Source of the DNA: Cryptomeria japonica
Lineage: Eukaryota > Streptophyta > Pinopsida > Cupressales > Cupressaceae
Assembly: GCF_030272615.1 (NCBI RefSeq)
Contig: NC_081412.1
Span: 540,472,335-540,536,334 of the forward strand
Length of the DNA stretch: 64,000 nucleotides
Direction of reading: 5' to 3'
The position numbers and the translations under genes are program-made. Positions 26,589 to 38,500 of this stretch are shown piece by piece. Position 1 is the stretch's first letter; each line of letters starts with the position of its first letter. A model generated the notes under the pieces. The model saw only the letters and a program-made list of their open reading frames with translations, searched no databases and was not told the DNA's origin.

Positions 26589-29500
26589 CCTTGCAAGGGG
26601 TGCTACCCTCAACCTCATTTTGGTGTTACCCTCAACCTTGTTTTGGTGTTGCCCACAAACACCCATCAAACAATAAGTCTAAGCAAGTAATAGGCCAATG
26701 ATGAATCATGATCATAAAAACCTACATAATACATATCCCTTGTTGCAAATCTCTACATTATTCATAGTTTAAAAAAAATATTATGGCTGCTACAGCATCT
26801 AGGACCTACCTTAAATGCCTTCGTAGTAAGGATGTAGAGTCCCCTAAGCCATAGACTTCTAATCATTGTTTTTGTATTTGTTTGGAACATTTGATGTCAT
26901 AGATTTCATATTCCTTGAGTTTTGTATACATTTGACAATATTTATATATCTACGTGTGCTATTTCCTTCAGCTACAATTTGTGTTTATACTTATGTTATT
27001 GATGTATACTTGTCTATCTGATCAAATTAGCTTCTAATTGATGATGATATTGTGTCTTTAAGGTTAATTAAATAAAGGGTGCATGAAACAAGTTTTGAAT
27101 CCTTACAAATCTCTAAATTTCTTGGGTTTTTCACTTTGCCAACTCTCTGTCGAGTTTACGCCAAGTTTTTTTCTCAAGTCCTGAGTTGAATCACCCTCGT
27201 CGAGTATGAACCGAGTCTGAGTCTCAAATCTATGCACTTAACAATGGAGTTTTCCCCCAAGATCAAGCCCACTTAGCTTGCTATCCCATTTGCAAACCTT
27301 CAACCAGTGTTTTCTCTCATAAACTATTCATTCTAGAGCCCCTTTATCTCATCCATTGATAAGTGGGAGGTGTCTTCCCCAGTTTGTCAACTTATTACAT
27401 TATATCAGGATTCAACTGCATTTTTTTTGGTCATGAGTTGATGGTTAACACAAAACTATCTCTCATGAGACTGAATGGTCCACTTAGTACTCATTGCATC
27501 TAGGTGATGCTCATAAGGGTGAAGCATCGAAACTCATTTCAATGCTGCTCCTACTCAAACATGCTTAACCAAGGAGTTTTTCCCCCAAGGTCAAGCCCAC
27601 TTAGCTTGCTGCCCCATTTGCAAAACCTTCAGCAAGTCTTGTGCCTCATGACTTCTTTCAGTTTACCAAATCAATGCCATGCAAATGTAAAGCTATTATA
27701 CTTTTTACAGCTTATCCTAAATCATGGAATTGTGAAGTCTATGTAGAGAATTGAAGTTGGCAACTTGCAGTTGTGATCTGATAAGAATATACTTTTTTGG
27801 TTTTGTCCCAATGATTTTTACCGTCAGTGATGCATATTTCATTCTTAAGCTTTTGTGAGTCTAGAGTCCTTAAAATTTAAACCCTTTTTGTGAAAGACCC
27901 TTGGCTGTTCAAGTGTGAATTTGCTGTCTAATCCTTGAAGGAATATTGTAAAACACTTCTTATGCAACCTCTATGTGCGCTGGTCTGTAATTTCAGTCTG
28001 ATTTATTTGCTTAAATGGACATTGAATTCAATTTGAATGCTTACAATTAACACTGCAATGTCTAAGCAATGAGCTGGATGCAAAAGCAACTTTCCTTTAA
28101 CCTTTCAAAAGCATGTAAATGAATTTTACAAGCAAAATGCACTCCTACAGCCAATGGACATTTTGTCGAACAATTGGCATGCAGACTACTATCACCTTGA
28201 ATATGGACATATTATCAAATAATTGGCCTACGACTAATTCCTCCTTTATTATATGCAATCGCCAAATATAATAGCACATGTAGTTGCCAAAACTAGTGGC
28301 TTACATTCATGAATCAACTATAATGATAGGTCTGATAATAAAAAGACATCTACAGCAGCAATTCCCTCATGATGGCATATGATCAATGCACTAAGAAATA
28401 TGCATAAAACCATGGTATAAAGAGCCTGTGTGAATAGCAGATGAATGGCAGACCTGATCAGCACCGTTCAACAATTTTGAGATCCTCTTAAATGAAAAAT
28501 CACAACTCCCATTGCAAATTCGCACCAACCCCAAGTAGTATGGCTGCGCAAAAGAAGATTGTACGGCCAAAATGCAGCTGCCAATGTCCACGATCTTAGG
28601 CGTCTTGATGTTGTTATCTATTAAGAACCTTCCCATCTTCTAGTCCACTAAAAACTGATGAATTACTTGCAGATTTGAAGCACAATTAGAGCTCTTGTGT
28701 GAAGCCCTCCTGTAGACCAAATTCAGAAGATATTTCACTCCCTCAAATGGTTGCACACTGAAGATTATCCATTCTCCAATGGCTGCTTGCATGCTGAGAA
28801 CCCTGGCTTTCGCTTGCATAGAGAAATTCATGAAGACAAAATACAATAATGATGCCTTGGTTCGATTTCCAAAGGCTTTTATATATTCTCCATGAAAGGG
28901 GTCGAATTTCTCCTAAAAAGCACAATTTTAACTCATTAAACATTTTTAATGTTGGCATAATAACTTAATTTCACCCCCTTGGCCTAGGCACATCACTTAA
29001 ATAATCAATTGGCCCCTTTATAATGATGCAAAGACCCCTTCTTTATGAAATATTAATAACTTTATAATATAACATTAAATGCATAATGATTATTTAATTA
29101 TTAATAAAGTGTTCACTTTATTAATAATTAAATAATCATAACTCCCCAAATAATCATTATTTCTCAATTTTGTCTACACCCAGAAGTAAACCATTTTATC
29201 CTTTGTATGTGCAACTGCCTTACTACAAATAGAAAGAGTCCCCCTCTATGTAACTCTGACTTACTATAAATAGTAAGTAATGCATACAGAGTCTTGGAGA
29301 CCTCAAACGAAAGCCAAAACTGCTAACCACTGAATACTGGAGATGATACAAGCCTCAAAAGACCCTCTAGCCATCCTCATTAGCCTACGAGGGTCAGAAT
29401 AATAGGCTAATCATCCAAAAATCCATGTCTGTTAAAATGGGGACATTACACTTTTTCATCAAGCAATACTAATTGTTATTCTCAATCTACAAAATTGATG

Positions 29501-32500
29501 GAAAGCAGTTAACCCTTGGTAAATGGTTGCTAGTACTTGTAGATGCAATCACTGATATAGAAAATTTATCATCATCAAAAATCTCCACAGAAAAGAAATC
29601 AATATAAATTTTTATGTCATGTATAATGAATGACATGCAAACATTTTCTTGTTGCTTAAAGTATTTAAGGTTAGGTTGTTCCAGCTTCAAACCCTCTACA
29701 ATATATTCTTGTCCCAGCTCTCTCTTATGAATGCAAGCTGTCTATCCATGATTCCATATGGACTCTGGAAAATTAATTGAAATGGTGAAAATCTATGCAT
29801 ATTATTACAACATGGATTGATTCACATTCATGGCACATCGATATGCAGTACATGTTGTCTACACATAAAAAATTAGCTTTCACATCAACAAAGACTCTCA
29901 ATACTATTCAATGTAAAAACATACGTGATAAGTCAGTCACAAAGGTTGCATATGATCACCAGTAAGCCACGTATGTGACTAAAACACGATTAAAGATTTG
30001 AAGAGACCTCCCTACCATATTATAACTTAAAAGTTTCATTGAACATTGTGCTTTAATAGAGACATTTGAGTAAGTAAAATAAGACAGAATATAACATTAT
30101 CTCTATAGTGATACATTCAAAATAGAGATGTCCAAGTGCGTACAATACACTTAGAACATTTTTCATAGGAAAAGAATGCATATCACAAAATCTTTACTGA
30201 GACAACATCAGAATTTCAATAAATAATAGAAGTGTACTTGAAAAAAATTGATCGATTAATTACATGTGCATGATAAGCGCAAAGCATCTACAGATTGATT
30301 CCCTGCAACTCATTAAAGAGTTATATCCATGCTCATGCATTATCTTATATAATGTTCACTTTAATAACAAGGATATGACTTACATGGGGCAGAAAATGAA
30401 ATATTGTGATATCAAATTTTGCCAATCATAACATTTTAAAAGAATAAAACCTGCCTCCCAAATTGCACTGTAAATTTTTCCTATCTCCATCTTTAGGGTA
30501 AGATAATGACGGCATTACTGAGAAAATGAACTAAGTCTCCGAATTTTTAGTACTATACTTACATATCATTGCTTGCGGGAGCTTCTTCTTGAGACTGCAG
30601 GGACTTTTTCATAACACCATCCCATGTCAAAAGTTGCATGCCCACAATAGGAAGCAGTCAAAGAGAAATAAAATATGAATGGCTCTACACTCTAGCATGT
30701 CTACAAAAATTGATTAATTTCAATATCAGAAAAAACTATACATGAATAAGGAAATTTATGGCAGTTCACCTACCTGCTTTCGTTCAGAATGGGGTCCTGG
30801 TAATAATCTTACAATCTCTTCAATGGAACGCCTGGTGATTGTATACACAAGCAAATTTACATCAAAAGAAATATTAATAAATTTCCCATTCAAATTTTGG
30901 TCAACTTTAGTAATAAACACTTGAGTAATATAGCATTAAGCACTTTGAAATTTTTTGCTACTGAGATGAGTGTGTGGCAGATAATTTTTTCAGTTTAGAA
31001 AATAAAAATTAATACTAGAACATGATAAATAAGGTCAATGCAAATTTTTACATATTTTTTATTGCAAGAGAAAATTTGTTTGAGAGCAAAAGTTGTGTAC
31101 AGAAATGAATTTTCATGTTAAATAATTGGGAAAACATAAAATATTCATCAAACAAAGACAGCATTGCAGATAGATAATTAGTTGCTTAAGGCTCATTTCC
31201 ATGAAATCAGTTCTACTTACCTATTTGGAGAGTAATCAAACCTAAAACTCTATTTGGTATTGGGAAATCTTCCATACTACATAATTGCTTGCCATATTGC
31301 ATTCTTGAGAGTAACCTACTTGGAGAGTAATCAAACCTAAAACTCTATTTGGTATCGGGAAATCTTCCATACTAAATAATTGCTTGATGTATTGCATCCT
31401 TCAGAGTACAGATCAGAGGGTAAGAAAAGAGAAGGGTTAAAATTTCGAAGTCCAAAAAGATTTTGGGAAAAAAAATACAGTATATTGGGAGGCTAAAGAA
31501 GACAAAACAAAGGTTACCTGATTCAGATGAGTTCCAATGATCAAATAAACCGCCCAAAAGACACTAAAAGAAATGATTATTTCCATTCTTCAACAGCCAT
31601 AGTAGCATTACTCAGAATTTGGCTTTATTCAGAGTGCAAAGTATAAATGGAATTCATTTACTCAAGAATTAATTAGGAAAAACTTGGGAAAAAGCCATGA
31701 TACTAAAAAACACTGAAATATTCATTAAAATAGGGAAATAAGCATTTCTTGAAGTTCAAACCTAGACTATCAATTGCAAATTAATAACTTGCAAATAAGA
31801 ACATAATATTACTAAGTAACAAAACAAAACTTATAAAGCTTCAAAATCTATTGTTGATGCTCCAATATCTTGGCTTACTAGCACTTGATTGCAGTCATGA
31901 TCATCAAGCACCTCCTATAAGACGCCCAAGCCCTTGTCAAATAATGTCTCCCCAATTGTTGGCAATCCATTGTGATTCTAGATCAATTTTTCCATGTCTA
32001 TAGGTTGAAATCTTCAACATTTGCTTGATGCAAAAATTTGTGACAAATGATGATGCACACTATGCAATAAACTCAAATTGATTAGAAATATTTCAAGTTG
32101 CAATATTAATTAGAAATTAAGAATTTCACTTAGCAAATAATTTATAGCCCTTTGTTGGTGTTAGAAATAAGCCACACCCGGATCGATGATGGACTGGTCC
32201 AAGAGGGGCCAGTAGCTCAGTGGTAGAGCACTCCAGCAGCGTATGGAAGGTCCTAGGTTCGAGTCCTAGCTGGTCCATGTCTCAACACCCTTAACTTTCT
32301 TGTGTCATATATGGATGTTGTGAACAAACACCAAACTATTCATCCATTTTTCCATCTCACAAATGTATTATGGGAACATGTGTTTCAACACACTCCAAGT
32401 ATACTCATGAACAAATAAATTGTGAGCCTGAATCAAAATGTGCATTGGCATCCATCATTGTGATTTGATTTCCTTGAGAAACATCCCACCATTGCCTTAA

Positions 32501-35500
32501 CCAGATCCAAATGTTATTAATATTCTATCTATGATGTGTTCAAAACTTTCCAAAAGAGACAACACAAGTTGATAGATGATTGTAAATAGCTTATGTTACT
32601 GGATTCGTGCAATATACCAACAGATCCAAGTCCAGTTCGAACTGGATCCATGGTTCGGTTTGGTATGCCTATGGATGTTGGCAAGGAGTATGTAGAAGAG
32701 TGTGGGTTTGTCTCGGATGAACCTAGACAAAACCATAGATGATTCAACAAAACTAAAAACAACCTGCCTATTTTTTGACCTTTTATAATAAGTTTTTGCT
32801 TTTTTCACCTTTGAATTTGATTATGAAATCCTAAAACAAATCCCTAACAATACTAAAGCATTTAAAAGAGTAAAACAAACCCATTTTTAGCTCATTTTGA
32901 TTGCAAAAGACAAATACCATTCATTTTTTCTAAACAATCATTACTGCATGTCATTGCACAAAAAGAGCTTTAGATTGATCATGAAAGGTTCCAAAGCAAT
33001 TCAATTGCTATTCTTACACATGTGCAAGTGCCCATTAGCTGCTAGGAAGAGCAAAGAAGAAGACTTTTTAAAGGAAGTTTAAGTATTTTTGTTTGTTTTT
33101 CCTACATTTTGTTCTACAAACGAACGTCTTTTATTTTCTACTTTATGTTTTCGTTTCATTCTCCAAATGTATCACTATGCTTAAAATATTGAAAAATTTA
33201 AGTACATAATATATAATGTGTTGTTTATAGACTTGTTGGCATATGATTTATAATATCAGCTAGTTCTAGCTCCACAGACCTACCTAAATTCAAAACAAAC
33301 CTACGTTCTCTTTAGAAGTGCATTGATATGATACAACCAGTTCCAAGTGGTGTAGGGCATATTTAGATTTGTAAGGGGTGTAATATCAAGTATTCAAGTT
33401 CATATAAATGGGTGAAAGCCCATTTGCAGGACATTCCTATACAAGGCATCAAAGCCTGCCTTGGAAAGCCTAGTGCAATTATGCCATTAAAGCAAATGGT
33501 AGCATATATTATTGAGTAGTGTTGATGGCAGAAATCGTACTTCTACTCTTTTGATCAACACATAATAGAATTTTGAGACAATCCCATTCTCTCTTGCATA
33601 AGGAGGCTTCTAGTGCTACTGAGACGCTCACAAGAAGACGACCTCAAGGTTTAGACTGTCAGCTCTTGACTCTGGGATAACTCAATGGTTAATGTGTCTT
33701 GCTAGTAAACACAAAGGGACTTACGTTTATGGGTAGGATAGGCCTCAAAGGTTCTATAGGGCATCCCTAAGACTCTACAAGTCTCATTCTCATCAGATTT
33801 ACGTTTAGCATGATGCTATTTGACAGATATCAACTTCAGATTTATGAAAAAAGGAAAAAAAAAAGTAGGGAGGAGAGACTAAACTACTCTAACTAAAACA
33901 GTACATTTGGGCAAATAGACAGAAACTTTAAATTACCACGTTCTACTTTAGCAGTTAGACACAACTAGGCAAAACCCGTGCAATCTTCAAGGGATGATCA
34001 GATTTTCAAACTATTAAATACACGAGATGAATCCAAAACATACATTCATACAAGCATTTACTAGTTGAACTAAACTCATAGAAATGTTCAGACTAACCAT
34101 AAAGGGGGATCAACAGTCAATTAATCCTTAATGGTATGAACGTAAAATTTCCATCAAATATCTACCCCAACAAGCTATTTGTAAAATAAAATGCATAAGA
34201 GAAATTTAAATGTGGAAGAAACAGAACCATGCACTCACAAGAAAATAGATACAGCTTGATATTCCATTAATCCTGTATGTATTTTGACAGAGTTTCAGCA
34301 ACAATTCTTGATTTCTTACAAAAATAAGGGAAAACCAGTCCCCTTTATATAGAGTTCCAAAACCTAGATGAATGGCCAAAATTAAACTAAACAAGTGGCC
34401 CAGATTCATCCATACAACATGTCTACCCATGCCTAGTTAATATGGAGCATACCTTTCAACCAATTTAAAAACTACCAGCCATAAAGCTGCCCCCCAAAAG
34501 TGCATTGCATGGAGTTCAAAAATAGAAAAGAGTACTTTGGTAGTTGGGGAGAAATATCTAACTTTGGGGATTGCATTTTTTGTCATCCCAAAGTAGATAT
34601 TTTCCTTTTTACATTAAAAACTTTTTTTCACCTTTCAAGTATTTTTTCCAAATGTCCCGACCTACAGTTCGCTATGCCCGAACATGCTCTTGAAATTTCA
34701 TGCAGACGGCCCTTATTTGTTGAAGCCAATCGAGTTTGTTGGTCCCATAATCTTGTATAACCGCATGGAACTTGCTAGCGCACATTATGTCATCTTTAGT
34801 ATATGGAGCTCCATCATTTTTAATTGGCTTTTCCAACACATTCTTATTTCGTCATGTCCCATGTTTGACCTCCATTCACCAACTAACTTCTTCAGGAGAT
34901 CTGTGCCATTATTCCCGACACAGAGTAGGATAGCTTCACTATCTTCCCATCCCTCATCCATGAGATCCATGATGTCACTTTTTAATACCAAAATCTGAAA
35001 CCAGCCCTCAAAGGTGCCAAAATCATGAGGCTCAAAAATTTGCTTCTCTATTGGAATCAAGGAGTGAGTTCAGAATAGTGCCTTCATGATGGGAAGTAGC
35101 AAATTAATTGATTTATGTACCACCTCAATGTTGCTCCTGAGTGCTTTGACTATTTTAAAGGTCCTCTTTGTAATGCCCACGAAAATACCCTAGAGAAATA
35201 ATCTAAATTCTACTAACAAATGGAAATAATTTTATTTTTTTTAAAAACCATCCATAACACTATGATAACATTAACATATGTCAGCATAGCATCATTAAAT
35301 TCCAAGATCACGTAAAAGTACATGTATAAACCATAGTCTACATTACACAAGCAGAATAATTCAATTCAACATATGTTCAATATTATTCTTGCAACATAAC
35401 CATTCCCTAGGGTATCTTAACGTCACTACTTGACATCATCTCATGACAACATTTATCTATCTAGGTGGTCATATTTATTATCCTCTAACCATTTACTTTT

Positions 35501-38500
35501 ATGCATCTAAACATTATTACCATTTATGCATAGATCATTCACATAGTATACTCTAATAGAACATTATACAAATCATTTAACCATTGATATCAATGATCAC
35601 CTAGTTACTCAAGTAAAGATCAATGCTATCTAATCAATTCCTACTATCATTCATTCTCCATCATAACATAATACTAACCATCTCATAAATGCAATGCAAC
35701 TCAAATACATATAAACTATTCCATTTCACATAGATTCTCTCAACCCAATACTAAGGAATAAGGCTTAGGAGGGGTCTCAGGAAACCTCAGAGATCCAAAA
35801 CGGCCCTCATACTGCACACAGAAGGTCTGGGACATCCAATTACTGACAGAATCATCAAACATAACAAATGCACAGTCACTGCAAAAAGTTGCATCAAGAA
35901 ATCTTTCTCCCATAGAGCAAAAACTGAGGTTTAGGTTGCCAAATTGGTCAAGGAAGAACAAGAACATGTTGCAAACGCTCAAGAGAGGCTCAAGCAAGCT
36001 AGATAGGGTCAAATTGCAGCCAATGCAAGAGGATTGATTGTGTCTGCACATTCACAGTGCAATCACAAAGAATACCCAGGCATACAATAGAGATAAGACA
36101 CCAAAACAAGCTCAATCCAAAGTGGATTTTGCAAACTGCTCAAGGGAATAAACAAATGCAATTACAAACATGATTCAACACTTTCTCAAAAGCACAATCA
36201 AACACAGAGAATACACTTGAGCTCCCAGCAAATGCAAATTCCAGAAAAGAGAATCAAAGAAATGCAGATTTCCCTAAAACCATACACTAACAAATAGCAA
36301 TCAATCTATTGCAAAACATGAAATCATTTTCCCCTCAGACAATCTTTTCGAGACAATGCAAACAATCTTTCTAAAACCAAAAATGCAAAGTGCCGACAAA
36401 TGGAACCAACTTGGAAAAAGATGCAACGAGGAGAAATCTGAAAGCGCAATCCAATTCCAGCAAAAATCTTCAACAATCTCAATCCCAAACCACAAGCAAA
36501 TCCTTCAAAACCCAGATCTTCAAAGCTTCCAAAATTTTCCAACCCCCGTGAATGCATAGGAAGCCCAATAAATACAAAAACTATATTGGAAACCGACCAA
36601 TGAAAATATTCCCAAAAACTATATTATTTACCTATCTTGTATAGTTTCAAGGCAAATATTATTTCTCAATATAATTTACCTACCAATTAAAATTCCACCA
36701 ATCATATGCAAGGGTAGGTAAATATATTCATTTTGCAATTACCGACAAACACAATTTATAACAATACATTAAATAATAATAATTCATCACTTAATATAAT
36801 CAATTAATAAATCAAAAGCATAAAGCCTTAGAAATAGGATCCCACTTAAAAATATAAAATCAAATCTCAAATAACCATAAATAAATTGATAAAGTCAACA
36901 AATCCAAAAATCAATAATAATTAAAAATTAAATAAGGCTCAACAACAATAAATAAATAAATATAAATAGATTGCTCAACAATAAAATTATCAAATAATTG
37001 ATAATCCTCAAATAAATAAATAAATAAATATTCAACAATAAAACAATACAAATAAAAAATAATTCCATAATGGATAAACCATCAAATAATAAATAAACCA
37101 ATCATTAAAATAATTAAATCTCACCAATCATAAATATCCATCAATAAATAGATAATTGATGATTAGAAATACACCATGATTAAATTAATTAATCAATCAA
37201 ATAAATACTTACAATCTAATAATTAAACAATCACACATAACCACATAAACATAGACTCTAATCCACTTACGCCAAGGGAACAACATAACACAAGACTCTT
37301 GCGTCGTGGCACAATCAACAAGGTACACATCTTAAACCTAGTGTGTGAGGGAAACTGTCATCTCTGACAACTTGCCATTGGGATAATGACACATTCAGAC
37401 CTGTGGAGCCAGGTGGAGTCGATGTCTGGTACCTGCAAACCTGCATCAAAAACCAATGCAACATATACGATACATATATATAAACAGACAAGTGATAGAA
37501 AATCGCGACGACATATCCTGCTCGCAATGAGTGATATGGCATTGTCTCTACTCACGAAGACACTCACACAATATGATAACAAAACATCACATAGAATCAT
37601 CATCATGAAATAGGGTTACTATCATCTATGTAAACAATGATCATATGTAAATCCACGAGTCATATAAATCCATCGATCAAGGTGATACTATATATCAACA
37701 TCCACAAGAATCAAATGGCATATAATAAGTCTCGCATCATCAATCATAAAGCGTCATAACCGATAACATGAATCCACATAAAGTCCTAGTACCAGAGATA
37801 CCATCCAAAGTAGCAGAAGAGTCATAAACCACCATCCAAGTAACCATCATAAGTCTAAATAAGTCTATCAGTACGCAAATCAAAATGCAAGTCTAGGAGG
37901 GACACTACACTCTTTGCATCCTACTCGTAGTAAACCACTTCACTAAGTATCTGGCTGCCCCATCTTGCTACATCCTCCATCCATTCTCCAGTTGCCTTAG
38001 TTGTGTCCCACACACTCTCAAAGTCAGCAGTTGTCTTCTGTGCCGATGCTAGAAGAGGGACATAGGTCTCATTTGTGTGCGCCAACGGCTTCAGCAAGTG
38101 GTCTATATAATTTTAAGTCTGTTGTGCTCAGGCCTTACACATTTATCTTTCTATAGTCATCCTCTCTAGCCGGCTCAGTATTGTCTCCATGGAGTCTTTG
38201 AACTCTTCCACCTCCCGACTTATAGTTGCCTTTCCCATTGGGATTGACATAACATTGTAATCAGCCAATGCAACTTCCTCGGCTGATTCGCCCTTAGGTG
38301 GAGCAGCAATGTGCATTGTTCGGTTCCTTTGAGCGTCCTTAGTCACCTTGGAATATGTCCTCGGTTTCTTTTTCTCCTTACCTCGGGCTCTCCTATTTTG
38401 GGGAAAAGAGGCCATCTAGGCTTATAGGTGGCCTTATGGTGGCTTTCCTTTGGGCTCAGGCCTGCAACCATGTGGGAGGGACGAATTGTCCTAAAATGAC

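Larger units (their letters stand above)
25706..27345 (-). repeat. 5S-rDNA-derived monomer 2 (split by the hAT-like element)
   Basis: The best-preserved 5S match. Minus-strand 5S rRNA is seen as its plus-strand complement: GGACTTCCTAGGAGGTCACC (from 25914), then CATTCCAATACTACTCC, then GCTTAAC, and after the insertion GGAGTT (from 27246). This is the GGATGGGTGACCTCCTGGGAAGTCC and GTTAAGC region of plant 5S rRNA, the internal control region. Most differences are C-to-T or G-to-A. Too decayed to encode a 5S rRNA. The distance to monomer 3 without the insert is about 359 bp. Confidence 0.7.
30832..34200. other. VPS33 22-kb intron, left part
   Basis: Mostly AT-rich unrecognised intron, apart from the duplication at 31222-31410 and the tRNA-like sequence at 32206. 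A TAACTCAATGGTTAATG stretch near 33670 is weakly tRNA- or SINE-like. Confidence 0.4.

Noticed and set aside
26393..26596. Glu-Arg repeat protein on the minus strand
   Set aside because: Pure translation of a CT microsatellite.
33660..33760. Second tRNA/SINE-like sequence
   Set aside because: Only a weak A box (TAACTCAATGG) and a poor B box. No stems could be drawn.
35740..36559. Minus- and plus-strand ORFs in the 2.7-kb LTR
   Set aside because: They lie inside a solo LTR with a perfect target duplication. No domain, overlapping on both strands.
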